Below, piece by piece: positions 12,954 to 26,635 of a DNA stretch of 64,000 nt (positions are counted from its first letter, which is position 1; each line of letters opens with the position of its first letter). The position numbers and the translations under genes were made by a program. Under the pieces are notes generated by a model, which saw only the letters and a list, made by a program, of their open reading frames with translations, made no database searches and was not told the DNA's origin. Source of the DNA: Neofusicoccum parvum (taxonomy: Eukaryota > Ascomycota > Dothideomycetes > Botryosphaeriales > Botryosphaeriaceae); assembly GCA_020912385.1 (NCBI GenBank), contig CP087218.1, forward strand, positions 1,798,001 to 1,862,000, written 5' to 3'.

Positions 12954-13427
12954 ATGAAGTTCTTCCTTGTCTCGCTCCTGTTCGCGCTGCTTGCTGCCTG
13001 CGCCCTTGGCTTTGAGTCGCCCAAGAAGAAGGTCATCGTCAGCTCCGAGGACAAGGGCGTCGTCGACCACGCTATGCAGTGGATCGAGGATCAGGTACGC
13101 TGGCCATCCCCCGCCCAAGATATTCTGGCTGACAACCGGCCACAGGAGGGTGTAATCCTCCACAAGTACAGTGAGTACCCAAACACCTTCCGCATTTGAG
13201 AGAGCCAAGCTAACATTTCGCCAGCGCTGATCAAGTATGCTTCTACCCCGCCGCACGAGAGTCCGACACATGAACACAAATTCTGACATGCAAGCAGCGC
13301 CTTCCTCGCCAGTGCGCCCGCCAGTGTGTTTGAGTCGGCCAAGAACACCTTTACTACGAACAACTGGGGCAACCTGGTCATGGAGGAGGATGCAGAGGTT
13401 CACGCCTGGAGTGGGGAGCAGAACTAG
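12954..13427 (+). CDS. Small secreted protein with I9-type (subtilisin-propeptide-like) inhibitor fold
   Basis: Four exons, 12954-13094, 13146-13170, 13225-13234 and 13298-13427 (141+25+10+130 nt), give 101 aa; each intron has GT...AG ends and the phases close. Residues 1-19 are a classic signal peptide (MKFFLVSLLFALLAACALG). The mature part has KKVIVSSED at its start, a helix (KGVVDHAMQWIEDQ), HKYTLIKNAF in the middle, a second helix, and an acidic VMEEDAEVHAW end. That order (VIV strand, EGVILHKY, LIK.F, VEEDxxV) is the pattern of inhibitor I9 / peptidase propeptide proteins. Such stand-alone proteins inhibit or chaperone subtilisin-like proteases. No protease is adjacent, so a target cannot be named. 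Family call is moderate; secretion is well supported. Confidence 0.72.
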
Positions 13428-14158
13428 AGGATGCATGCACAATTGCACCTTCCTCTATCGGGATACTGAGGACCTTGGCATAGTTTGGCGTACTGCGTAG
13501 TACGACCCAGTGACGATTATGGTTACGACACGGATGGGATGGGATGGGATGGGATGGACAGCAGACGGAACTAGTTTGAAAACGAGACTCTGCGGGGAAA
13601 TGGCGTTCTGGAATTAAAGTCTTCTCGAGTCCCTCCTTGTGCTACCGGTTGCGTGAAGAACATGGCCCATGGTCCGATGGCGCGCGGGTGACGCGATGCA
13701 GGGCCAGACAGCGGGGCCGGGCCGCTCCACTGTGCATGGCGGCAGTGCAAGCGCCAGAGGCGCGAACAATGTGTGCACTGCGGGGATTCTTTACGCGTGC
13801 GAAAATAAACGGACAAGCGTAAACAATTACGCCGTGCTTCATCGCATAGAGGCATTGTGGAGGTGGTCAAAGAGGGCTTTGTTGAGGTCTGGCGGCACTA
13901 GCGTCACGCTGCTGGCTCCCTTCGCACGCGTCAAGGGTCCGGGGCCAATTTCGGCATTGTTCACCTTCACCTCACCGTCGCGACCGCATCTTCGCCCGCC
14001 CTATAACAGCCAATGTCGCCGCCGCTCCGGAGTCATGTTTGAGCGGCCGGACAGAGCGACATCAAGCTTGCATTCAATACACTCACTCTAGCCCACAGCT
14101 TCCGCTCACAACACCACCACAACTCCCCGATCACCGCCTTCGACCTCCGCGTCCCAGG
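13428..14158. other. Intergenic with a pentanucleotide repeat; HOOK promoter side
   Basis: 731 bp containing a GGGAT tandem repeat (13532-13557) downstream of the I9-like gene. Towards 14158 it holds the likely HOOK promoter, with a CTATAA near 13999 and a CCAAT near 14010, about 150 bp before the start codon. Confidence 0.5.
13532..13557. repeat. (GGGAT)n microsatellite
   Basis: About five head-to-tail copies of the pentamer GGGAT, about 105 bp after the stop codon of the I9-like gene. Confidence 0.9.
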
Positions 14159-17100
14159 ATGGACGCGACGTCACCCGAGCTCGAGCAGGCCCTGCTCGAG
14201 TGTGCCAACAACTTTGGCCTGGCCAAGCCCGTCAAGTCGTGGAAGGACCTGCACGATGGCCACCTCTTGTGGGAAATGTTGAAGGTCCTTGACCCGGAGC
14301 ACTTCACCGGCGAGCTTCCCGAGAGTGACACCAAGACGGGCGAGAGCTGGATCTCGCGATGGCAGAACAGTACGTTTATCCCACATGATGCTGGCGTCAC
14401 AATGAGACGTGTTCTCGCAACCAAGCACCCTCCCGCTGACTTTCGAGCAGTGAAATACATCGACAAGACCATGACCACCTACCTCCGCGAAGTTGCCATG
14501 AACGAGGGCCTGATCCGCCTATTGAATCCCGACTTGAAGGCAATCGCCATCGACGCCGATGTCTTCCACAGCCAAAAGGTAAGGGCACCCGCCCAAGTGC
14601 AACACCTGGAACTACTGCTGACCGACATTGTCCGGAAGATGCTCAAGGGCCTGCTCATGCTCGGCTTTGTGTCCGAAACGGCGAACCCAATCCTCACGAA
14701 CATCGTTGGCAAGATGCAGCCAGCCGATCAGGGGCAGCTAGCCATCATGGCCCAGACAATAAATGTTGCGATTGAAAAGGTCATGGAGCCCCCGAAGCAG
14801 GAGGAACCGGCAGAGTCCGACATCATGTCGGACAGCGAGGCTCCTCTGGATAGAATCCAGCGCGACCCTGAGCTTGAGCGTGAGGAACGCCTGATCATCG
14901 CAAACCAGGAGATCAAGCGCTTGAAGGACAAGCTGGCAGAGATAACGGAAGACTTTGACGATGAGCGGAAGAAGAGTGCTCGGCTCGACGAAGAGCTGGT
15001 TGAGGCTAGACTGCTTCAGAGCAACCAAAATCGCCGCTCTGACGAAGACGAGGTTGCCGAACTGAAGTTGCAGGCCGACCGAGATCGCGACTATATTTCC
15101 CAGCTGGAGACGGACCTGGAGGAGGCCCGCAACCTTACTGAGAGCCAGGGCCGCCAGCTTGAGCGTCTGAAGCAAGACGCCGAGACCAAACAAGACCTTC
15201 GTGACGAGAACCAGGTCCTCAAGGCCGAGAAGGCCGAGCTTGAGAACAAGATCAAGGGCATGGACAACCTCCGTAAGAAGGTCACGAATCTTGAGACTCA
15301 GGCGAAAGACAATCAGAGGATTCAGCAACAACTCCAATCTCTCCGAGAGGACACTCAGCAACTGGAGCAGCTGAAGGCTTTGACCGAGAAGCTCAAGACG
15401 ATGAACGAGGAGACTATGCAGACACTTTCGACGACCGAGACAGACTTATTCGAGACGAAGGAGGTCAAGTCACGCCTGGAGCAGGACCTGAAAGGAGCCC
15501 TTCAGCGTCTTGAGAATGCCTCTGCCATGGCCACCCGTTATCAGACCGAAAATCAGCAACTCGAGGAAAAGCTTCGCGACCTTGAAGATCGTGCGACTAA
15601 TGTCGAGGGTCTCGGCTCCCTTGCGGATCAGCTTAAGGATGAAGAGATTGATACGAGATCGTCGCGCAAGTCCATCATTCTCAGCACCGAGAATGCCGAT
15701 GTGGATCTTCTCCAGCAGAAGATTGAACTCCTGACTGCCAGGTGCCAGAGAGTAGAGGAGAAGTACCTTGATGTGTTCCAAGAGAACCTGGGCCTCCAGG
15801 CTGCTCTTCAGGACGAGCAGTCGCTCAAGGAAGGGTCAGTAAAAAAGCAAATCAGCATCGAATCCGAAGAGATCATAGGGAATCTGACCAAGTACTACAG
15901 GGACGATCCATTTGTTCATCAGACCACCAAGCTGCACGCTGCCGAAGCAGAAGTCAAGGAGCTCACTAACAAGGTCCACGAGATTTCGACCCAGAAGATG
16001 GAATTGCAGGCTAAGCTTGCCGAACTCGAGGGAACTGGTAAGATGGACGGCGCGTCTGGAGCTGACCACCAGACTATGAAGGAGAACTACGAGCAGCTCC
16101 TCGCCGTGCACGACGACCTTCAGAAGCACGCTAGGAAGCTCGACAACGAGCTTGACGACTGGAAGGCTCTGCTTCGTCACAAGTTGTTGAATGCCGACGT
16201 CCTTCGTCAAGAAGACGTCGATGCCCTCCAGGCGAACGAGTACAAGCTTCTTCTGGAACAATTGACTCTTCACCGCGAGGCTTCCGACGACGAAAGCGAA
16301 CAGATCAAGATTGCCATTGCCTCGGACGTCATCAAGAAGCTGAGTACCGGCTTGGCCGACCTTTCGTCTCGCGATCAGGTAAGACCCGGCCCCGATCTTG
16401 GCCCCGATGGCCTTCCCACACACGGACATTGGCGAGCGTTGTGGGCAGATGAGTCAAGGCACCCTTCGCAATGGCAATGGGTTAGCTTTGACGCTCAGTC
16501 TTCCCTCCCCGACTCCCCGCCAGCTTCACTGCGCGAGAACTTGCCGCCCGTGCAGCCGAATGCTCCCAGCGAGCCTGCGGCCGAGCCCGAGCGGGACTTG
16601 GATGATATCCTTTCTGAATACGTCACCTAAATCGTTCACTTGCTAACAATCTTTCTCAACGCAGCGCATTGCCGACATGGAGTCGATGATCAAGACTTTG
16701 AAGCAGAACCTCGAGCGCATAAAGAAGGAAGCCGGCGACAAGGCATCGGTGAGTGCCGTCTCATCATGCCCTCTCATCATCCGACGGCTAGCATGGCAGC
16801 ATGGCGATGATGAGCCACTACTACCACCCGCACCCGCTCCTGCTGGCGCGATCGTGGCCGACGCTGACTTACGTCCTCGTTTCTTTTCGTCCAACAGGTC
16901 GAAGTCCAAAAGGAGCTCCAAGCCCTTCAGCGCGAAAACAAACTCATCATGAGCGCATGGTACGACATGGCCAACCGCCTCCAGTCAAACACGGTCGTGC
17001 TCCAACGCACAAAGACCGAGACCCCCAAGTCATGGCTCGGCCGCCAACGCATGGAGGCCAGCCGCGGTATTGCCGCAGGCCTGGGTGGCATCGGCGCGAG

Positions 17101-17283
17101 TGTAAGTCTTGTTCCTTTCCTGTTTGAATTGCATGCTTCGAAATTTTCTTTCTTGTCATGTGCCTTGCTTCCTGGTTTAGACTCGGCTTGCCTGTTGTTC
17201 TGTTTTGCTTTGACTCGGCACGAAGCGTAGCCTCATTGGATAGGCGCTAATCGGTTTTCTCCATCCTTCAGTTCCGCAGGTGA
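14159..17283 (+). CDS. hookA: HOOK-family dynein/early-endosome adaptor
   Basis: Seven proposed exons: 14159-14369, 14451-14578, 14639-16378, 16499-16621, 16665-16748, 16898-17101 and 17272-17283, giving 833 aa. Residues 1 to about 165 match the HOOK domain (LEQALLECANNFGLAKPVKS, then DLHDGHLLWEMLKVLDPEHF, WISRWQN-MKYIDKT, QKMLKGLLMLG). About 500 residues of heptad coiled coil follow, and a C-terminal segment (SAWYDMANRLQSN, PKSWLGRQR) typical of fungal HookA. Known role: links early endosomes through the FTS/FHIP complex to dynein. The first three introns (81, 60 and 120 nt) are multiples of three and lack stops, so an unspliced 863-codon frame also exists and could mislead annotation. The intron at 16622-16664 is only 43 nt with a weak GTCACC donor; skipping exon 4 (16379-16664 removed) is the alternative. 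The last exon (FRR-stop) is a best guess. Confidence 0.85.
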
Positions 17284-19228
17284 TCGACCTTTCTCGAGTG
17301 TACTGATTGAACGGTGAGATTGGATTGCTGGATATATGGGCTTCTCGCGTCAAGACAACATTCTCTCGTTTTCTCCCCTCAGTCTCCTCCCCTTCTCGAC
17401 GATTCCCGCGCGCAAGCAAAATGCGGCAGGCGGCAATATGGGTCTCCCCAACTTCTTCTCCCTTTTCCATTTGATGTCAAACTCATGCCTACACTCACTC
17501 ATTCCCTTGTCCAAATCCTTCCAGCATCGCAACGCTTTTTCGTTTGATTGTCTTTTCCCCCCATAGCGGTCACATATACCCCTGCATTGATGGAGTTCAC
17601 GTTCCCGTGCTTCCCTTCCCTGCTTTTGTCCTTACATGGCGATTGGGATCGGGATGGACTGTAGATGGTCATAAACACACGCACACGCACGCATCCTTAC
17701 TTCCTGTACTTCTTGTCCTTTTTTTTTTCAACCAATCATCCCAGCACAAACAACACAGATCACGTATACACACAGCACATCGCGTTTCAGCATGCCTTGC
17801 ACTTTCTTTGTTTTTACTTTCCCGCTCTATACTCCTTTTAGACTATCACCACCACCTCCTGTCGCTACCACAGCACAGCAAAGGCCTTGACGGCAATAGA
17901 TTTCTTAGTTTGTTTTTCCACCGTTTGGACGTTTAATACTGGGGGTTGTTGTCTTGTGTTAAGCGAGCGGTTGAGATTGATAGAACCTGAGAAGGATGAA
18001 GGAGCTGCATCAGAGGTGTTTAATCGAGTTTTGTTTTTGAGAATTGTGTTGATCCGTATTGTTGCGAGCGTGACGGTGATGGCACGCGTCAAGAACGGAG
18101 GAGTTCTCAGAGGAGGGAAGTTCGGAGATCACTGTTGAAGCAAACTGAGGATTCTTCTTTGTCTTCAGAGTGTCGAGCAGTGCGCAGCGCAAATCTGATC
18201 TCGAACTTCCGTCGGTGAGCAGTGCCTTTTTCTGGAGTGAGGTTTGCGAAGCGCTACGTCCATCATGAATGAAGTCTCTTCGTTCACCAGCATCGGAGAC
18301 GGATGGGGTCTCTGAGTCTTGGTGACCGTGATGGAAAGGTGAGAAAAGGAGGAGCAGAAGATAAGGACTTTGTGCGCAGTGTTAGAGCCCGATCTCGATG
18401 CGCCTGGTTCTTGTCTCACCGATGAGGGTGTGTTGCATGGATGGTTCTCTGAAATTCCCACAGTTCATTTTCTTGCAAGATGTGGACTCTGCGTTTCAGT
18501 GCATGACAGCTGGCGGATCCAAGACCACCGACTTGTGAGCGTGAATGAACCGTAGTGTAGGTCTGGATTGGTCAGAAATACGGCGCCCATCGCATTATTC
18601 CCGCTCCGTTGACTCTGAATATACTCTCGTATCCCTACTTTTCCGAAATCGACTATCACACGCGTTTCCGCCATTGCAGGAGTGAAGAGCAAACGCTATC
18701 TATGCCTGAAAAATTCAAATTCTGGAAAGCAGATTCGAGCGCCATTGCAGTGCATGAAAGCCTTGTGAATGCGAATTGCAGTCGCGCCCGTTGTGTCCAT
18801 CGCTGACGTCATAATAAATGGGGTATCGTACAGCAGCAGTAATGTTCAAAAACAATGAAGCTAAGCATAGGAAAGGTAACGGCAGGTGGGAAAGCAGGTA
18901 CAGGCCGCTGTACGCTCTTGGCAAAGCAGGAAGGATGCAGGACTTTCCTGACCCGCGCAGCAGAGAGGGGCCAGATTTAGAAGAGAGGTCCAAGGTGAAA
19001 GGGCCAGTCGCGAGGTCCGGAGTCCACAGGTAGTGTGTTGAGGACGTATGCTTGGATGGGAATAAAGCAATAGAAAACCAGGAATGCCCTGGAGCATTGG
19101 TGGCCGAGATGTAGAAGCGAGTCCGGAACCGGGGTAGGATGTGGCCTAGCAGTACGTGTATGATAGGAAACGCAAGGATGGGCGTTGCCGGTTGCCAGTG
19201 CCCAATGAAGCGCCAAGTAGGCATTCGA
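17284..19228. other. Intergenic between convergent genes, no gene seen
   Basis: 1.9 kb between the 3' ends of HOOK and the large coiled-coil gene. Pyrimidine-rich stretches (17330-17560, 17700-17880) probably belong to the HOOK 3' region. A 169-codon minus-strand frame at 18715-19224 has membrane-like but low-quality composition and is not called. Confidence 0.55.
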
Positions 19229-22200
19229 TCAAGCGATGCCGGCCCAGTGGTGCGGGACCAGGGCTACGTCCACTCTTCGTGCAACCTGGCCCACGCAACC
19301 ATGGATCTCGCCGATATCATCGCACAACTGATCGATCTGCTCTCTATCTGTCTTGAGTTGCTTCCAAACCTCGGTTTCGTGCTCTTTGAGATCCGCGGAG
19401 AAGCTCTGGTGCTTCTTGATCTGCTCCTTGAGGCTGGCATGTGATTCAGCGAGCTCCTGGGCTTGCTTCTCCATCTGTTCTCTAAGGCTCTCGTGCAATC
19501 GCGTACACTCCTGGGATTGCTTTTCCAAGCCTTCCTTGACGCTACCGTCTAGGCGGGTACATACCTAACAAATCATGTCGGAAAGGAATGTTCCACCATT
19601 AAGGACTGCGGTTCGAGCTTACCTGTTGCACGTGCTGAATATCGCCACTGAGGCGCGCCATCTGTAGGTTGATAGCATTTCTCTCGTCCCTCATATTCTT
19701 AATCAACGTATCAGCCATGGTGGCTTGGACAGCAATTCTTTGCTCGAGCTCCCCCATTCTGACACCGAGCGTTTGTTGCTCCTCGCAAAGGAGTTGATTT
19801 CTATTCTCAAGCTCGATATTGTTGCGTGATGCTCCCTCGATCCGCTGCCGCATGCTGCTAAGTTCCTTTTGCACATGAGGTTGTAGCTGATTCTGAAGGT
19901 ATGGCGCAAGAAGGTCTTTGACGGGCGTTAAAACCATGTTGGCGATGGTTGGTACGAGCTGATTATTGATATGTGGCAGCAGAGTATTGAGCATATTCAT
20001 CGCCATTTCTCGAGTCTGTACGTTGTCAAAACGCTGTTGAAGATCTCGGATCGAATTCATGGTGGCAGGAAGGAAGCTCGAAAGCTTCCCATGAGTCTGA
20101 GAGAAGAGGACCATATCTGCCAATGCCTCTGCATGTTGAGTTGGATACTCAGCCTTCTGCAGCTCCAGTGACTTTGATAGGCTTGACAAATGGTTGTTGA
20201 CGCCTAAGAGCTCTTCGTTCAACATGGTGGAAGCGGGCCGCTGAAGCTTCGAGACAACCTCTTCGATCTCCTTGATACTGGGGGTTGCGTATCTCGCGGT
20301 CAGAGCCGGGCGATCGGTCGGTATTGCCTTGGCAACCTCCTCTTCGATCCGTCTCTTGATATCCGCTTCGATGAGATCGGACTGTTGTGTTAGTGCTTCT
20401 TCGAAGTAATCAAAGTCGACCTTCAACGCATCTACAGTCCTCTTGACAGTTGCCACTTCTTGTTCAAGTCGGCCAAAGCGCTTTTCGAATGAGGTTACTT
20501 CCGATGATGGGGTTTGTCGGGACGAGCCAGGTTGCGGGGTAGAGGTATCGTTTGCCTTTGTTTGAGAGAATTTATGGCTTTGGATGGATTGATGGATCGC
20601 ATCCATGTTACCCTTCAGCTCATCCAGCTGTTGGAGCAGCCCAGGATTCTCCTGAGCCGCCTTTCCTTTAGAAGTCGTTGCTACCTTAGAGCCATTCAAG
20701 ATGCGATCGAGCTCCTCGACGGATCTTGCATTCGATCTGTTTTCAGATTTGAGGGTGGCCACGTCTTTGAGTAGGCTCTTAGGGTCGATCGTGCCAATCT
20801 CAGCATCGATCTTCTCAACCTTGCTCTGAAGAGAAGTTTGCTTTTCTTTGAGAGTATCAAGACTCTTCTGAATATTGTCGTTCTTGACCAAGGCGTTGAC
20901 TTTGGAGACTGTGTCTTCAAGCTTATTATGCAGCGAAGTTTGATTCTCCTCTAGGGTGTCGAGACGTGTCTTGAGACTGTCTGTTTCCGCCTTAGTAGAG
21001 GATAGTTGGCTGTTCAACTTGTTCTCAAGATCATGAATAGTCTTTTGGACGGCCTAGGATTCACATAAATCAGCTGTAGACGTGCTAAGGGAAATCGTGA
21101 ATACGAACCTTGATATCGCCGCTGCTCTTTTCTAGGTCCTTGACACTCGAAATTGTCGTATCAATTGTCTTCTGCTGAACCTCAAGGCGTGCCTGCAGAT
21201 GATCCAGGCTGTTCGAGAGCGTACTGCTGTCACTAGAAGTTGAGGTACCGGCTCTTTCGAGGACTTCAGACTTCAGTATCTTGAGGTCCTTCTCATGACT
21301 GTTCAATGTATTCGTGACTCTCTGGCTTTCGGATTGCCTGGCACTTGCTTGGCCCCCGATGAGTTTCACCTTCGTTGGGTCGCCGTCGTTAGCCGAAAAC
21401 AAATGCGTCCCAACTTCATCCTCTAGGTCTGCAAGGTCGAAATCGATTTTTCTCACCTTGCTTTGGAGATTTTTGAGGCCAGCATTGAGGTTACCGATAT
21501 CCTGGTTGACCTCGTTTATGCGGGTGTTGTCGGCCTGTAGGTCGCGCTCGAACCTGCCAATGTACTCTTCGTGCTGCTCAAGCTCTTTCCCATATTCCTC
21601 CTTGACTTTACTGAAGTCGGCCTTTAGCTGTGAAAGTTCCGTAGAGCTTTGCACACGCTTTGTCAGCGTATCCAAGTCCTTTCGAAGTGTATCAGTCTGA
21701 CTAGTCGCCTCTGTGATTGGAGCGGAAGACGCTTTCTTGAGCAGGTCCTTGCTAGAAGCTACGTCCTTCCTGAGGCCTCGCATATCTTCAGCGAGTGCTC
21801 CTGCATCGGCCTGGAGTTCCCTCACGGCTTCGGCAACAGAAAGAACATCGCCAAGATTGCTGGAGAGAGATTTAAATTTCTCCTCTAAAGAAGAGATCGT
21901 TTTCGTGGTGTCAACCTTTTCACTCTCGAGTTTGTCGATGGCGTTCTGATGCTTTGCAAGCTCTTCTCGCAGTGTGGAGTTTTCCTCCTGTAGATATGAC
22001 ATACGTTTGGTTAGTTCGGACTGCTTCTGCGGCGATTCATCGGACGCAAGGGGTTTTGGTGCTGGGTCCCTTGAATTTTCAATTTGAGCCAATATGGCCT
22101 TGATTTTAACTTTCTTCAAACCGAATCTGCGTTCGACGATTTGGATAATCTTTGCTTCCAGAGCATCGCTGGTGGCACCGTTCTCTGAGGTTTCAGAAAC

Positions 22201-23522
22201 GTGGTTCTTTGAGGTTTCAGAAACGTGAAGATGAGACAGGGTTGCTTTGGCTTTGGCGTTTTTCGAATCGATCCGCTTTTCGAGAGCCTCGACCATGCGG
22301 CGTATCTCAGCCATTTCGTTGGTGATATGGACACATGAATTCTTCTCAACATAAGATTCAAATGCTGAGACCTGCATCTCGAAACGTTTTTCAAGTAGCA
22401 TAGCCTCCTCATTCTTGTCTTGGTATTCCTTCTGTAACGATTGGATCCGACTTTCTCTCATGGCTACCGCTTCTGGATTCTCCATACCAGAGGGAGCTTG
22501 TGACTTAATTCCTCGAAGACGCTGTTGTGATTCGTCTCTCTCCTTTGATACGGTAGTGTACCGATGATATAAGGGGAAAATATCACGCAAGCAAGCCTTA
22601 GTCTCTTGCGCCGGGGGGGGCAGAGATGGTGATTTTGCTACTATTTCTGCCGACTCTCCTTCCGTTGAATTCGCCGCTGCTGAAGTTGCTGTTGCTGATG
22701 TTGCCGTTGTCGAAGTAGCCGTTGCTGGCGAGCGGACCATTGGCGCCATTGGAGCTGGTCCACACCGAGGGTGTGGTACTACCGTGTTGCGTTTATCGCG
22801 TTTGCTGTCTACTACAGGTGAATCGACTCCCTTTGTAGCTCGGTTCGATGCCTCATTGGCCTTGACCGGTGAGCGCGAGCCTTGATCAACATTTGGAATA
22901 GAGGCAACTCTGGCTGACCGCGCTTTGGTCGGATTTCCAGAACGGCTGCTAACTGCCTGTCTCGATTCCGTATTTATCTTGAGTGGTGGGCGTGAGCTCT
23001 TATCACCTGCTGAGCCAGAGGCATTCTGGGGTGGCCTCCCTCTAGTTGGACTAATGGGTCGGCTACCGTGAACGCTGCCACTCGATCGAGAGGTGGGTAG
23101 ACTTGGAATGCCATGACTGGCTAGCAGTTCTCTTGGGGCAGTCGGAGTGGTTCTTGCTGAGCCTGGGGTGGCACTATCGTTTTTGGCAGGTATCCGTGAT
23201 TTCTATGTGAAGAGATGGTCAGCTGGACGAAGAGAGGCGGCCGCTGCTGTGTCTGATCATGAAGTGTTGCTTCTGCACGTGCAAAGAACACAATATGGCT
23301 GAGATGAGAGTGGAAGCTTACCTGGTTAGATGGGCCAATTGGAATTGATTGAGATGTCTTCGCCTTCTTGCTATCGGGGGCGCCCTGAGGCGAGAGATCA
23401 CGCCCCGGCCGCTTGCTACTTGCCATATCGCTCGGCCGGGATGAGGGTGGGTTGCGGACGTCGTCTTGTCTGGATTTCTGTGAGTGCGGTCCATCAGGAT
23501 ATCTTGGACGATAGCTGTCCAT
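19229..23522 (-). CDS. Large coiled-coil protein, unrecognised
   Basis: Four exons on the minus strand: 23522-23322, 23202-21109, 21053-19623 and 19564-19229, giving 1353 aa with all phases closing on codon boundaries. I do not recognise a family. The first 270 residues are disordered, basic and Ser/Pro-rich (RPGRDLSPQGAPDSKKAKTS includes a likely nuclear-localisation-type KKAK patch), with an Ala/Thr/Ser run. From about residue 270 almost everything is heptad-rich coiled coil with many Lys/Glu, broken by short linkers, up to the C-terminus. There is no motor, membrane or kinase motif. The start is the first ATG before the basic region; an open frame continues upstream but is of poor composition. 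Architecture suggests a structural or tethering protein (spindle pole, septum or nuclear scaffold are possibilities); this is inference only. Confidence 0.8.
22180..22227 (-). repeat. 24-bp tandem duplication in the coiled-coil gene
   Basis: Two adjacent 24-bp units (22180-22203 and 22204-22227) differ at one base and code the repeated peptide NHVSETS followed by K or E in the coiled-coil gene. The frame is kept. Confidence 0.85.
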
Positions 23523-24497
23523 AGACGGGATTTGCTGAGACTGTCTCGCGGGTCTTGAGGCTATGACGTTGATGTATAAAGGGAACGTGGGCAGCCAAGG
23601 ACTAACGTGCGGTCGGGGAGCGGATGTTGGGTGTTTCAACAGAAGCAGCGTGTTTTGGAGAGTGGTGAGGTTGACAGAAGGAAAGACGCTGGCTTTATAG
23701 CACGTACGAACGGGGAATTCGATGGCTGCAGGTGCCCTCACCGCTTGTAGGAAGGACTGATTGCTTACCCGCATGTGCCAGGCGTGTGGCCGATGCAAGA
23801 AGTCGCTACGCGCGCCTGTTTCAGAGGCGTCCTGCGAGATAGCTTGGTTGGAGAGCGGGAATGCTCTGGGCGGTCGGGTCGGAGTCAACGGCGGTCGGGG
23901 CGGTGGTGGCACAAGACTCGCTGCTTGCAGCTATACAGGCGACGACTTGTGCGACCGCGGACGCGACGAACACGAGTGGGCGTGGCGGCGTGGCAACGAG
24001 GATCGCGAGCAAGGGCGCGCTTGAGAGGGGGTTCGTTGAATGCGCACAGCCGGGCTGACGCTGACTGATGGCGGAGGCAGGCACAATGTGAGTCGTCGTT
24101 TGGGAGTGGTCGCACTGCAAGCCGCAGGGCCCACGGCCAATTGACGGTTCGGCACTGGGGCAGCTACCCGCAAGACGGCCAGGCGCTGCGCTAGCGCTCG
24201 CACAGAGCAGGGCTTCGGAAACACTGCACGCTGGGCCGCGGCGCTGTGGAGAGCGACGCGACTCTGTGCCGCAGGACCGTTGTAGTGGGCAGCAAAGTGA
24301 CTGATCAGGCCGCGGGCGTCATTTGTATTTCAACGGCGCGACGCGCGAGGCCCACACGCGCCGGGTCCTGGCCCGAGCTCCAGGTGCTTTCTTCCAGCAC
24401 CCGCCCGTCGATTGTTCCGCGAGCAGCAGCCGCAGCCGCGTCGAAGAAGGCATTCACGTCCGCAACACCACCCCTTCGCCACTATCCTCTGCCCGCC
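23523..24497. promoter_or_regulatory. Divergent intergenic region, coiled-coil gene / RVB2
   Basis: 975 bp between divergent start codons. A TATAAA lies near 23575 on the plus strand. The GC-rich frames between 23760 and 24480 have no protein-like composition, and no other gene is visible. Confidence 0.5.
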
Positions 24498-26101
<1,604 letters not shown>

Positions 26102-26635
26102 ACCCCGTTCTTCTAGGGGCATCATTTGTTTCTAGATTCCGCTCGGCGTTCGGTGTAAGCACTAAAGTTAATGTTGAACAATTTTCCACGGGTGGAGAGG
26201 CAAAGAAAAAAGCGGGCAGCTTGGCTGGTGGGTAGGCGCCATCGTGGCGGGATCTATTGAATTTCATGTTTTTCTTATCGTTCTTCGCTGAAATTCACTG
26301 TCGAAGACATGCATTTACAGTGACGAGACTTTGTGTGTATCGATATCCTGTAATGGTGCACAATTAATCGGAACACGCACTTCACCCATGAGACAAGAGA
26401 TAAGAGCTCTGAAGCGGCCGGACGGAGACGCTGCTTTCTTTTCCGTGCACGTAAGCGTGCACTCGCATATGCATGTGTCAAGTATACTTCCTTGATTTTT
26501 CTTACTGATTATCTCCATCCCGATTGATCGTCCTCTTCCTTCTGTCCCGACTGCTCGTGTTCTCATGCACGACCCATCAGTCAATTAGTCAATGCTCTCA
26601 ATCCCCAATGCTTTCCCCAACAATTACAGCTTTCC
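26102..26635. other. Intergenic between convergent RVB2 and RAD57
   Basis: 534 bp holding both 3' UTRs. It is A/T-richer than the flanking genes, and no RNA gene or credible frame is seen. Confidence 0.55.

Noticed and set aside
12411..13448. 345-codon minus-strand frame
   Set aside because: It overlaps the well-spliced signal-peptide gene and the PCF11 promoter region and has no recognisable motifs.
18715..19224. 169-codon minus-strand frame downstream of the coiled-coil gene
   Set aside because: It is a different frame with no start context or known domain, and its position fits a 3' UTR.
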